Shown: piece by piece, positions 46,219-53,811 of the stretch
Numbering within the stretch: the stretch's first letter is position 1
Layout of the letters: every line of letters starts with the position of its first letter
From: Anaerosporobacter faecicola
Lineage (GTDB): Bacteria > Bacillota > Clostridia > Lachnospirales > Lachnospiraceae
DNA length: 64,000 nucleotides
Direction: 5' to 3'
NCBI RefSeq assembly: GCF_012070565.1
Contig: NZ_JAAQRO010000036.1
Coordinates: 62,001 to 126,000, forward strand
Program-made: the position numbers and the translations under genes
Notes under the pieces: generated by a model
Seen by the model: only the letters and a program-made list of their open reading frames with translations
The model's database searches: none
Told to the model about the DNA's origin: nothing

Positions 46219-46338
46219 AGCAAAATACGCAATACCGTCAATGGTCTCGATGAACAGTGCAAGCACTGCCATTGACGGTATTTCTTTATTTTGCTTATGA
46301 GCAGACAAGGGCAGTAAGCCAAAAGCTGGCTTACCGCC
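46219..46338. repeat. Two strong hairpins between tnpV and the mef promoter
   Basis: The larger (46219-46295) has a perfect 14-bp stem (AATACCGTCAATGG with CCATTGACGGTATT), an extra outer pairing (AGCAAAATA / TATTTTGCT) and an inner CAGTGC-AA-GCACTG hairpin. The smaller (46314-46334) pairs GTAAGCC with GGCTTAC. They lie just downstream of tnpV. They may terminate tnpV, but the extent and perfect pairing also resemble a transfer origin or a recombination site. Confidence 0.55.
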
Positions 46339-46354
46339 CCAATCACTCATTCTG

Positions 46355-46732
46355 TTATGCGTAGATAATCTCGCTGTAAATGATTTCTCTAACTCTGGAC
46401 TGAATTTCATTCATTTTCTGTACCCACAGCATAGCATTATCTGCTTTCAGTTGCTCGGTCACATTTTCCTGCTCTGCAATTTGCTTTGTCAGCAGGAGCA
46501 AACGCTCCTGTGCCTGTCTGTCAATATCTGCAAGGTAGGAGTTTAGTGTACCCTCAATCAGCATTGTGGTATAGAGGAACTGCTTATGCTCCTTTAGATA
46601 CTGCTTGTGGCGTTGTCCCCACAAACCGATAGGCTGTGTTTCTTTTTCGGAAAGTATCAGACAAGGGATATAATAATCTCCCTGCAATTCATACCATAAA
46701 CCATTACTCTCATCAAAAATGTACTTGTCCAT
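46355..46732 (-). CDS. tnpV: TnpV-like transposon-associated protein
   Basis: 125 aa from the ATG at 46732 behind GGAGGATTTATTAT; a longer frame has no site. Conserved features of TnpV of Tn4451-type mobilisable elements: an N-terminal DESNGLWYELQGDYYIPCL, then QPIGLWGQRHKQYLKEHKQFLY, LNSYLADIDRQAQERL and a C-terminal KADNAMLWVQKMNEIQSRVREIIYSEIIYA. Function unknown, but the protein is a marker of clostridial mobile DNA. The recombinase TnpX that normally accompanies it is not adjacent; the nearest recombinases are the phage-type pair beyond lnu. Confidence 0.82.
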   Translation of the reverse strand: MDKYIFDESNGLWYELQGDYYIPCLILSEKETQPIGLWGQRHKQYLKEHKQFLYTTMLIEGTLNSYLADIDRQAQERLLLLTKQIAEQENVTEQLKADNAMLWVQKMNEIQSRVREIIYSEIIYA

Positions 46733-46946
46733 ATAATAAATCCTCCAGTATAATATATTCGCACATACGTCACAGTTCTCCGATTGCCACATTCTGTTAT
46801 ATCTTGTTATCAGATTTTCTTTCCCTTGTGTTTGCCCTTATCAGCTTCCAAGGGAAGAATAAGCATAAGTGAAATCGTATAATAAGTTAAGGTGAGCATT
46901 TTGCGATAAACTCTTTATTTTCAAGGCTTTTGGAGGATTTTATTAA

Positions 46947-46986
46947 AACCCTGTGAGGGTTAATAACCACTTATAAAATTGTGGTT
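46947..46986 (-). terminator. Paired hairpins downstream of lnu(C)
   Basis: AACCCT/AGGGTT (46947-46961) and AACCAC/GTGGTT (46965-46986) lie in tandem in the 300-base gap between lnu(C) and tnpV. On the minus strand the first meets TTTTAATAAAATCC. The rest of the gap (46733-46946) shows nothing gene-like. Confidence 0.5.
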
Positions 46987-47032
46987 TTCAAATTCAAATT
47001 TTTCTAACAGTTTGCTAAATTGGAATTTACAG

Positions 47033-47527
47033 TTATCTATACTCATTTGGAATTTCGATATGAAATGTCTCACACAACAGCTTCACATCATGTACATCAT
47101 TTTCATCAAATTCATATCCCAAATGGAACATTACTTGACTATGTGGTTCAATACAAGAAACCTCTATCTCCTCAATTTTTCCTTTGCCAGAAAAAGTTTC
47201 TACCGGAAAGTAATCCCCCTCATAAAGAATTTCACCTTCGCCCGTATATTCAAAACAATGCAAATCAACAATCCTGTTTTTCGCATCTTTCCATACAGTA
47301 TGGTTCAATGTTGTATATTCCATCTTAATCTCATAAAAGTCATTAGCTTTCATTATCTCTATAAAGTTCTGATAATCTTTCTTTTCTACAAAAATATCAA
47401 TATCGTTATGGACTCTTGACTGATGTCCAAGCAACGCATCTACCCCCCAGCCACCATCAAGAAAGACTTTAATCTCGGCATCTATCGCGAGTTGAAGAAT
47501 CTGTTTTACATCTGTAATATTGACCAT
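47033..47527 (-). CDS. lnuC: Lincosamide nucleotidyltransferase, Lnu(C) class
   Basis: 164 aa, the length of Lnu(C)/Lnu(A)-group enzymes. Nucleotidyltransferase core FLDGGWGVDALLGHQSRVHNDIDIFV with metal ligands D42 and D44. The remainder (MEYTTLNHTVWKDAKNRI, DLHCFEYTGEGEILYEGDYF, PVETFSGKGKIEEIEVSCIEP, FHLGYEFDENDVHDVKLLCE) matches Lnu(C) as I remember it with scattered substitutions. It adenylylates lincomycin and clindamycin. ATG behind GGAGATGATAAG. Lnu(C) was first described on a mobile insertion cassette (MTnSag1), but no transposase is visible beside this copy. Confidence 0.9.
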   Translation of the reverse strand: MVNITDVKQILQLAIDAEIKVFLDGGWGVDALLGHQSRVHNDIDIFVEKKDYQNFIEIMKANDFYEIKMEYTTLNHTVWKDAKNRIVDLHCFEYTGEGEILYEGDYFPVETFSGKGKIEEIEVSCIEPHSQVMFHLGYEFDENDVHDVKLLCETFHIEIPNEYR

Positions 47528-47620
47528 CTTATCATCTCCACAAATTCAAATTTTAGCGAGCATATACTTTCGCTCATATAATAAAATATAATATCATAAT
47601 AACTGTTATGTTTCTACCAC

Positions 47621-47656
47621 AAAAAAATGACACCCAAGCATTTCTGCCTGAGTGCC
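47621..47656 (-). terminator. Terminator of the recombinase operon
   Basis: On the minus strand GGCACTCAGGC pairs (with G-U) with GCTTGGGTGTC and is followed by a run of seven T. It lies just beyond the stop of the first serine recombinase. Confidence 0.8.
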
Positions 47657-47670
47657 ATCAAATCCTATTT

Positions 47671-49245
47671 CTATACTCTTACTTCAAATCCGTTCTTGAA
47701 TATGAATCTTATATCATCCTTGGTCTTAACAATCACTTCCTGCACAAGGCTACTCCAAATCCCGGCATCAAAATCTTCCATTAAGCCATCCTGCTTCTCC
47801 AAAGTTCGAATGAAGCCTTTAAATAATTCTCTCTTCGCCTTCTTGCTTTCTATCTGCTCTGCGATGTCATCATACTTAGCTTTTGCCTTTTCATACCTTG
47901 CCGTAAGTTCGGCATAGCGTTTTTCATACTCATCCTGGTCTAATGCTACCCGGCTGTTCTCTGCAATGGCAATCTGCATCTGCTCCGAGATGATATTAAG
48001 TTCTGTGATGCTATCCTGTAAATCCCTGTCAAGGGAATCCGTTTCACAGACCATTTCCATCATAACTTTGGTGTTGGCAAGAATCTCTTCCCTTTCAGAA
48101 AATAACTCGTTGGCCGCCTTGATAAACAATTCCTTTAGTTCATCCTCGTTGATGTGTGGTGTTTTGCACTTGCAGCCATCAGCATATTTGTTATTGCATC
48201 TGTAGATGACCTTTCTGTACTTATCATTGGAATGCCAGACCTTGGCTCCGTACCAAGAGCCGCATTCTCCACACTTTATTATGGAAGAAAACAATCCAAC
48301 TCCACTGTACTTCTGCATTCCCTTTCGCCTTAAAATCTCTGCCTGAACTTGGTCGAACTGGTCGGCTGTCACAATGCCCTCATGGTGTCCTTCCACATAG
48401 TACTGTGGTACTTCTCCATTGTTCACTACCAGCTTATGAGTCAGAAAGTCCTTTGTGAAAGTCTTCTGCAAAAGGGCATCCCCTTTGTACTTTTCGTTCT
48501 GAAGGATACTCATCACTGAACTTGGATGCCATTTATCTTTCCCAGCAGGGGTCTTCACTCCCATTTCAGTAAGTTCGCAGGCAATTTTGTATGTGGAATA
48601 CCCCTCAAGATAGCGCTTGTAAATATATCTGACGGTTACTGCCTGTTCTTCATTGATGATAAATTCGCCATCTGGTCCTCTGTCATACCCAAGGAAATGT
48701 TTAAATCCAATGCTCGCCCTTCCGTCTGCGAACATTTTTCTTTTTCCCCATGTGGTATTCTCTGAAATGGATCTGGATTCCTCCTGTGCAAGGGAACTCA
48801 TTATCGTAATAAGAAGCTCCCCTTTTGCATCAAGGGTCCAGATATTCTCTTTCTCGAAATATATCTCCACACCTTTTTCCTTCAGTTCCCTGACCGTTGT
48901 AAGGGAATCAACAGTATTTCTTGCAAATCGGCTGACCGACTTTGTGATGATAAGGTCTATCTTTCCGGCAAGGGCATCCTCAATCATCTGATTAAAGCCT
49001 TCTCTTCTTTTGGTGTTTGTAGCTGTAATACCCTCATCAGAATACATCCCGACAAAAATCCAATCATCACGGGAAGTAATGTAGTTGGTATAATAATCCA
49101 TCTGAGCCTCATAGCTGGTAGCCTGTTCTTCATGCTCCGTTGAAACTCGGGCATAGCCAGCAACTCTACGCTTGGTCTTCTCTGCTATTGGCTTTGCTGT
49201 ATATCTGTTGACCGATGCCGGGATTCTCGTTATCGTCTTTGCCAT
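47671..49245 (-). CDS. Large serine recombinase 1
   Basis: 524 aa. Resolvase catalytic domain with nucleophile S35 in GYARVSTEHEEQ, the arginine-bearing KSVSRFARNTVDSLT (about 101-115), a recombinase domain (FKHFLGYDRGPDGEFIINEEQAVTVRYIYKRYLEGYSTYKIACELTE), zinc ribbon (IIKCGECGSWYGAKVWHS..CNNKY..C) and a coiled coil (about 385-480). Such enzymes integrate and excise phages and conjugative or mobilisable elements at att sites. It starts inside the last codons of recombinase 2 (16-base overlap). It is the gene closest to the comEC junction, but a 5-kb resistance island lies between. Confidence 0.95.
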   Translation of the reverse strand: MAKTITRIPASVNRYTAKPIAEKTKRRVAGYARVSTEHEEQATSYEAQMDYYTNYITSRDDWIFVGMYSDEGITATNTKRREGFNQMIEDALAGKIDLIITKSVSRFARNTVDSLTTVRELKEKGVEIYFEKENIWTLDAKGELLITIMSSLAQEESRSISENTTWGKRKMFADGRASIGFKHFLGYDRGPDGEFIINEEQAVTVRYIYKRYLEGYSTYKIACELTEMGVKTPAGKDKWHPSSVMSILQNEKYKGDALLQKTFTKDFLTHKLVVNNGEVPQYYVEGHHEGIVTADQFDQVQAEILRRKGMQKYSGVGLFSSIIKCGECGSWYGAKVWHSNDKYRKVIYRCNNKYADGCKCKTPHINEDELKELFIKAANELFSEREEILANTKVMMEMVCETDSLDRDLQDSITELNIISEQMQIAIAENSRVALDQDEYEKRYAELTARYEKAKAKYDDIAEQIESKKAKRELFKGFIRTLEKQDGLMEDFDAGIWSSLVQEVIVKTKDDIRFIFKNGFEVRV

Positions 49246-50738
49246 ACCTTTTTGCCTCCTTCCTTCATATAAAATTCGATTCTGTCATTGTAAGATATGG
49301 TTTTCTCGATTTGTAGATAAATCTCCATATCCAAGTTTTCTTCCGTGCCGAGGATGGATTGGGCTGCACCATACAGTTCTCCATCCGACATAAGTTCATG
49401 CTCACATCCGGCTTTATCAGCTTTCTTTACACTACACATCCAACAGGTTCTTCTTTTATTGCCACCCATTCGCACAATACTCGAACCACAGTATCCACAG
49501 AAGATTTTTCTTGAAAATGGCGTTTTGTTAAATCCATCTCCCGAATATTTCCTAATGTGACTCTTTACTGTGCCGTCCTTCATAAGGAAATCAATGTGTC
49601 CGTCAAATAATGTAATTCGCTCCACATTCTCCCTGCACCCGGCTATCTGCTCCATTATGCCTTTTAACTCCAACTCTCTGATGGGAAGTAAATCACACTC
49701 CTTGGTCTTTCTTTTGTTACATTCAATATAAGCCTTGTCTGCAGGTTGCCTATGATAAAGAACATGGTTGCAGGCATACCCACACTTACCGCATTTCACA
49801 AGTCCGGCAAAGAAAGTCTTTTCATATCCGTGGTTGTGTGCTGCCTTTGCCCTTCTATTTAGCCTTTCCTGAACCTTCGCATAATCTTCTCTGCTAACAA
49901 GTGGTTCATGCGCATTCGATACAAGTATCTGCTCCATTTCACCTTCGTTCAGCTTTGGCTTATGGATTTCCGGGGAGAAATATCTTTGAAGAAGCAAATC
50001 TCCCACATAGGTTTCTGTAGAAAGAATCCTGCGAAGTGTAGTCCTTCCCATCAAATCTCCCCGCTTACCCCTTACACCTTTTTCCTTTAGGTCGAGGGTT
50101 AGCCCTTTAATGGAAGCCCCGCCAAGATACTGTTCATAAATATACTTGACCCATTTACCTTCCTCTTCGTTGATGGTAAGGCTCTTTGTTTCAGGGTTCC
50201 AATCATAACCAAAGCAAAGGATACCCGTGTTTGGTTCTCCTCTTTCAAATCTCTTTTGAACTGACCATTTCTCATTTGCAGAGATGCTCTCTGCCTCTGC
50301 CTGCGCAAAAGAAGCAAGAAGTGTAAGGAGCAGTTCTCCCTCGCCGGACATGGAATGGATTCCTTCTCTCTCAAAGAAAACATCTATTCCCAAATCCTTT
50401 AGGTGTCTTGTGGCATTAAGCGTATCAACCGTATCTCTTGCGAATCGGCTGATGGACTTTACCAGTACAAGGTCAATCTTCCCGGCATCGCAGTCCTTCA
50501 TCAACCGATTGAACTCATCCCTTTTCTTTGTGGATGTTCCTGTGATTCCTTCGTCAGCATAAACACCTGCATATTCCCATTCAGGATTGCTCTGTATTAA
50601 GGAACTGTAATGACTGACCTGGGCAGAAAGCGAATGATGTAAGAGTTCTGTTTCCATTGAAACTCTGGCATAAGCAGCCACTCTTTTTCTTCCACCGAGC
50701 CTTGGTATATTTGGCTCAATCCTTCGTATTTTCGCCAT
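49230..50738 (-). CDS. Large serine recombinase 2
   Basis: 502 aa from the ATG at 50738 behind AAGGAGG. Catalytic domain with Ser27 in AAYARVSMETELL, KSISRFARDTVDTLNATRHL, recombinase domain (NTGILCFGYDWNPETKSLTINEEEGKWVKYIYEQYLGGASIKGL) and two Cys-rich regions (LVKCGKCGYACNHVLYHRQP and KIFCGYCGSSIVRMGGNKRRTCWMCSV). Differs clearly from recombinase 1 in the C-terminal half, which lacks the long coiled coil. Tandem pairs like this occur in Lachnospiraceae and Ruminococcaceae prophages; whether both are needed for integration and excision is not evident from sequence. Confidence 0.95.
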   Translation of the reverse strand: MAKIRRIEPNIPRLGGRKRVAAYARVSMETELLHHSLSAQVSHYSSLIQSNPEWEYAGVYADEGITGTSTKKRDEFNRLMKDCDAGKIDLVLVKSISRFARDTVDTLNATRHLKDLGIDVFFEREGIHSMSGEGELLLTLLASFAQAEAESISANEKWSVQKRFERGEPNTGILCFGYDWNPETKSLTINEEEGKWVKYIYEQYLGGASIKGLTLDLKEKGVRGKRGDLMGRTTLRRILSTETYVGDLLLQRYFSPEIHKPKLNEGEMEQILVSNAHEPLVSREDYAKVQERLNRRAKAAHNHGYEKTFFAGLVKCGKCGYACNHVLYHRQPADKAYIECNKRKTKECDLLPIRELELKGIMEQIAGCRENVERITLFDGHIDFLMKDGTVKSHIRKYSGDGFNKTPFSRKIFCGYCGSSIVRMGGNKRRTCWMCSVKKADKAGCEHELMSDGELYGAAQSILGTEENLDMEIYLQIEKTISYNDRIEFYMKEGGKKVWQRR

Positions 50739-50758
50739 ATAATCCCTCCTTGTCAGTG

Positions 50759-50959
50759 TCACATATTCCCGCATTTCCCGTAGTTTATCAAGTTAATATC
50801 CGTGAATAATGTGGAGAAAGATACGGCATATTGTTCCTTGAATTTTGTATCAATTTGACAGTACTCTTCCTCTGAAATAATGCCCTGCTTTAAGAGATTC
50901 TTGGCAATGGACATCGTGGCCAGATAGCGTTTTTCTTCTTCCATCCGTTCCTTAGTCAT
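50759..50959 (-). CDS. Small SHOCT-like protein of the recombinase operon
   Basis: 66 aa from the ATG at 50959 behind GGGGGTGG, overlapping the stop of the zinc-finger gene by 8 bases. The middle AKNLLKQGIISEEEYCQIDTKFKEQY follows the pattern of a SHOCT helical hairpin (LLxxGxISEEEYxxxK). The rest is MTKERMEEEKRYLATM and a C-terminal SFSTLFTDINLINYGKCG. Always found next to such recombinases in the elements I recall, function unknown; it may be a recombination directionality or DNA-binding helper. Confidence 0.7.
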   Translation of the reverse strand: MTKERMEEEKRYLATMSIAKNLLKQGIISEEEYCQIDTKFKEQYAVSFSTLFTDINLINYGKCGNM

Positions 50960-51368
50960 GGCTGCCACCCCCAAATCTGTCCTCTATGTAGCACTCATGG
51001 GAACAATACTTTCTGTTCTTATTTCCATATGCTGTAAACGGCTTTTTACAACATGGACATACATACTCATAATTGGCTTTTCTCTGCACTTGGTCGAGAT
51101 GGCTGTTCCACCACTTATTTCTGCAACGGTCTGAACAGAATCTCTTTTCTTTTCTCCCAGATGTCTGCACAACAGGGATTCCACAGCAAAGGCAGAAATG
51201 CCCGGCTTCATCAATCGGAGCAGGTGTTGCGACTACTCCGCCAAGTCCGTGTCTCCTACAGTAAGTTTTTATGGTATTGGTGCTAAGTCCAAGTGCGTCA
51301 GATATCTTTCCGTAGCTTAATCCCTCTGCTCTTAACTTCTCTATCTGTTGTCTTTGTGTATCGTTCAT
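50952..51368 (-). CDS. HTH plus zinc-finger protein of the recombinase operon
   Basis: 138 aa from the ATG at 51368 behind GGAGGTGG. N-terminal sigma-70-region-4-like HTH (MNDTQRQQIEKLRAEGLSYGKISDALGLSTNTIKTYCRRHGLGG). Two treble-clef zinc modules follow: FCLCCGIPVVQTSGRKEKRFCSDRCRNKWWNSH and YVCPCCKKPFTAYGNKNRKYCSHECYIEDR. It overlaps the SHOCT gene and leads the recombinase operon, so regulation of recombination or DNA targeting is the likely role. No exact family name is assigned. Confidence 0.75.
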   Translation of the reverse strand: MNDTQRQQIEKLRAEGLSYGKISDALGLSTNTIKTYCRRHGLGGVVATPAPIDEAGHFCLCCGIPVVQTSGRKEKRFCSDRCRNKWWNSHLDQVQRKANYEYVCPCCKKPFTAYGNKNRKYCSHECYIEDRFGGGSHD

Positions 51369-51390
51369 CGTATCCACCTCCATCGAACTT

Positions 51391-51560
51391 GAAGGGAATA
51401 ACTTTTCTGGTTTCATCGTTATGATGTTTTCCCTTCACTATCCCACGGACATAAAAATCAAAAATGGGCGGTAGGATTTTTCCCTTCTAAATGGGTTAGT
51501 AAGGAAAACCATAACTTTCCTATTTTCTCTGAATCTTTTTCCCTTCACAGACGGGAAAAG
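51391..51560 (-). repeat. Iterated GAAGGGAA motifs before the recombinase operon
   Basis: In the gap between endolysin terminator and recombinase operon, GAAGGGAA-type words occur on the minus strand near 51389, 51436, 51492 and 51550, and AGTTAT/AGTTAC-type words accompany several (AAAAGTTATTCCC, AAAGTTATGG, AACTTTTCCC). They could be operators or recombinase binding sites near the recombinase promoter. The remainder of the gap shows no gene. Confidence 0.4.
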
Positions 51561-51630
51561 TTACAACCCTTACAATCCTCCCAATTACAGAAGGAATAGA
51601 AATGAACGAGAAAATTGGCGAAAAAAGAAA

Positions 51631-51660
51631 GGCTTGAAAGGATTTCTCCCTCCAAGCCTG
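51631..51660 (-). terminator. Terminator after endolysin
   Basis: AGGCTTG pairs with CAAGCCT with an extended GGAG/CTCC-like inner pairing; on the minus strand TTTCTTTTTT follows. It ends the prophage lysis operon 10 bases beyond the endolysin stop. Confidence 0.75.
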
Positions 51661-51669
51661 TAAAAAATA

Positions 51670-53208
51670 CTATTTCAATATTTCATTGACCTTCTTCTGA
51701 ATAACAGAATAATCATATTCGGCAGCCGTAAGTTTCTTCTTACGCTCCTCCCCGTTTCCCCAATCTCCACGGATGACTTCTTTTGCTATCTCGTCTACCG
51801 ATTTGGTACTTGAGGTCTTTGGTGTTTCTGTAACCGTACCTTGAACGGTACAGTAGGATGGATTTTCAAGCCAGATCCAACCTGCTCCACTCTTAAGTCT
51901 GCCCCATCCGTCATTCACTTCCACAATGGTAAATACACCCTTGCCTGTCTGTCCCTTAACCGCTCCATTCATTGATGGTTCGCTACGATAATTCAAATCA
52001 TCAATGAGAACCTTAACTGTAAATGGTGTAGCCGGGAACTCCGTCACGGTATCTGGTGTTGATGGTACAGGTTCTTGTGTTTCCAAAACATCATACTGTG
52101 TCAGATTCCACTTCTCGATAATGGAACACAGCTTATCTACATAGGTAAGGGAAGTCGCATAGCCACCATCCTTGATAAGCTGTGCTACTTTCTTGTAGTC
52201 TGTCATTCCCTTAATACCCTTATAACGGAGTGACCTTCCATTCTTGGCACCAAGCAGATATGCAGAATGGTCTGCAACCGAATCTTCCACACAGGAATAC
52301 TTCCTGAAATCAGCCGTGATGGTTTCATATGAGCCATCTGCATTCTGCTCCTGTGTCTTCTTGGTATAAACGGATGTGCCATCCCAAGTAGAGCCTGTCC
52401 ATGTGTTCCCGGACAAGGATTTCTTCATGCCAAACATATTATTGGCATTCTGCCCGAGTTCACTCTTACCATATCCACTTTCAAGAATAAACTGTGCTGC
52501 CGAGATGGATGCAAGGATGCCACTCTTCTTCATATCTTCTCGACACAATTCCCCAATAACCGACACGGCATCTTTCTCTGAAAGCCCTGCAAACACAGCT
52601 GCCTGTGTACCCTCTTTCTTGTTTTCAGAGTCACTCATTGCAGATTTCACGGCTTTACGGAAGGTATCCATTGTGTATCCCATTCCAAGCTGTGACCACA
52701 AATGCTCCGGATCACCGTGATTGGATGCAATTCCCCTGCTGTGTCCTTCCTTGTGGCTGATGATGACACCATCAGCGAGTGGGTCTAATGAAAACTTTTT
52801 ACAGAGCATGGCAAACAACTCCACGGCTGCCTTATAAGTTCTTTCTGCCACAGCTTTTGCCGTAGCAATGTCAGAACACTTGAATGTTGCCCCGCCAACA
52901 TAGGTAATGCAGGATGGCTCACACATCTCCACCCCGATATGGGTATTGTTCGCAGAACCATTGATGGATGAACCACAATGCCACCCACGATGATTCCACG
53001 GAAGTGTCTGATAAACCGTGCCGTCATTTCCATCAATAAAGCCATGAACACAGGCTCTGTCAAATGACGGACTGTTCCAGTTCTTGATAAAAGCAAGAGC
53101 ACTCGGCTGGGAACATCCAACCGAGTGCAACATAAGACCTTTTACTTCAATTTTTCTTCCTGCCGTATAGCACGGATTCTTTGTAAGAATACTCTCCACA
53201 AGTTTCAT
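51670..53208 (-). CDS. Phage endolysin: amidase, glucosaminidase, SH3b, Cpl-7
   Basis: 512 aa modular lysin. Residues about 20-190: amidase_2 N-acetylmuramoyl-L-alanine amidase (LMLHSVGCSQPSA with zinc H28, HGFIDGNDGTVYQTLPWNHRGWHCG, GVEMCEP, ISHKEGHSRGIASNHGDPEHLW). About 215-370: mannosyl-glycoprotein endo-beta-N-acetylglucosaminidase-like domain (ASISAAQFILESGYGKSELGQNANNMFGMK). About 395-455: SH3b (NYRSEPSMNGAVKGQTGKG). About 470-512: Cpl-7 wall-binding repeat (SVDEIAKEVIRGDWGNGEERKKKL). Two catalytic domains and two binding modules are unusual wealth for one lysin. Its start shares a base with the holin stop. Confidence 0.95.
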   Translation of the reverse strand: MKLVESILTKNPCYTAGRKIEVKGLMLHSVGCSQPSALAFIKNWNSPSFDRACVHGFIDGNDGTVYQTLPWNHRGWHCGSSINGSANNTHIGVEMCEPSCITYVGGATFKCSDIATAKAVAERTYKAAVELFAMLCKKFSLDPLADGVIISHKEGHSRGIASNHGDPEHLWSQLGMGYTMDTFRKAVKSAMSDSENKKEGTQAAVFAGLSEKDAVSVIGELCREDMKKSGILASISAAQFILESGYGKSELGQNANNMFGMKKSLSGNTWTGSTWDGTSVYTKKTQEQNADGSYETITADFRKYSCVEDSVADHSAYLLGAKNGRSLRYKGIKGMTDYKKVAQLIKDGGYATSLTYVDKLCSIIEKWNLTQYDVLETQEPVPSTPDTVTEFPATPFTVKVLIDDLNYRSEPSMNGAVKGQTGKGVFTIVEVNDGWGRLKSGAGWIWLENPSYCTVQGTVTETPKTSSTKSVDEIAKEVIRGDWGNGEERKKKLTAAEYDYSVIQKKVNEILK

Positions 53209-53417
53209 TACTCATCACTCTCCTTCACTTCCGGGATACCTGCAATACTTGTAAGCAATGACAAAATGCCAGCAAGTGCTGATGCAGATGCCACCATAAT
53301 CCAGTTCACATCTCCCAAAACGGCAGATGTACCAATCGTTGCGACCGCTGTCTGAGCCACGGTCTTGACTGCTCTGATTCCGGCTGCTGTAAGCCACTTC
53401 TTCCAATAATTACTCAT
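53208..53417 (-). CDS. Phage holin (r1t-like)
   Basis: 69 aa with two membrane helices (about 10-31 and 37-60). The sequence [27 protein letters not shown] then [26 protein letters not shown] fits the r1t-type holin family, which has the same N-terminal amphipathic lead and a short acidic tail (PEVKESDE). It overlaps the endolysin start by one base (TAATG), as in typical holin-lysin cassettes. It would make the lesions through which the amidase reaches the wall. Confidence 0.85.
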   Translation of the reverse strand: MSNYWKKWLTAAGIRAVKTVAQTAVATIGTSAVLGDVNWIMVASASALAGILSLLTSIAGIPEVKESDE

Positions 53418-53751
53418 TGTCCTGTTCCTCCTTATTTGGTTTTCTATTTGGCAGTTTCAATAATTCTGCCCGTCTGCTGTCGAGGATTCCGTTCTCACCA
53501 AGGCTATGATATGCCTGGTACTGATTTTCCCAATCCTCCATGTGTTCCTCTGAAATCCAGCCATCGTCCATATAAAAATGGTACTGTTCCAAAAGCTGTG
53601 ACCTCATCTGTGCCTGTTGTGCCTTTGCCAGCACTTTCAGTTGTCTGGTGTACTGAAGACAACATCTGATACACCAAACTGTCATGGCAAAGATGGATGG
53701 TATTCCCAACGCACCAAGCCATGTAATGAGTTCCATGATTTTTTCACTCAT
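53410..53751 (-). CDS. Phage lysis-module membrane protein
   Basis: 113 aa from the ATG at 53751 behind GGGAGG. One N-terminal membrane helix ([23 protein letters not shown]), then a helical cytoplasmic domain rich in Gln and acidic residues ([44 protein letters not shown]). Proteins of this kind commonly precede the r1t holin in clostridial siphophages and may modulate lysis timing. It overlaps the holin start by 8 bases. Family name not assigned. Confidence 0.7.
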   Translation of the reverse strand: MSEKIMELITWLGALGIPSIFAMTVWCIRCCLQYTRQLKVLAKAQQAQMRSQLLEQYHFYMDDGWISEEHMEDWENQYQAYHSLGENGILDSRRAELLKLPNRKPNKEEQDNE

Positions 53752-53785
53752 GAGCCTTCCTCCCTTCAAATTTGTGCATAATAAA

Positions 53786-53811
53786 AGCACCTACCATTTC
53801 TGATAGATGCT
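53786..53811 (-). terminator. Terminator between tail and lysis modules
   Basis: On the minus strand AGCATCTATC pairs (with G-U) with GGTAGGTGCT around a 6-base loop and TTTTATT follows. It overlaps the stop codon of the 464-aa tail gene. Confidence 0.7.

Noticed and set aside
46733-47032. Searched for a transposase or IS end beside lnu(C)
   Set aside because: Only small hairpins are present; no transposase fragment or clear terminal inverted repeat with target duplication could be identified.
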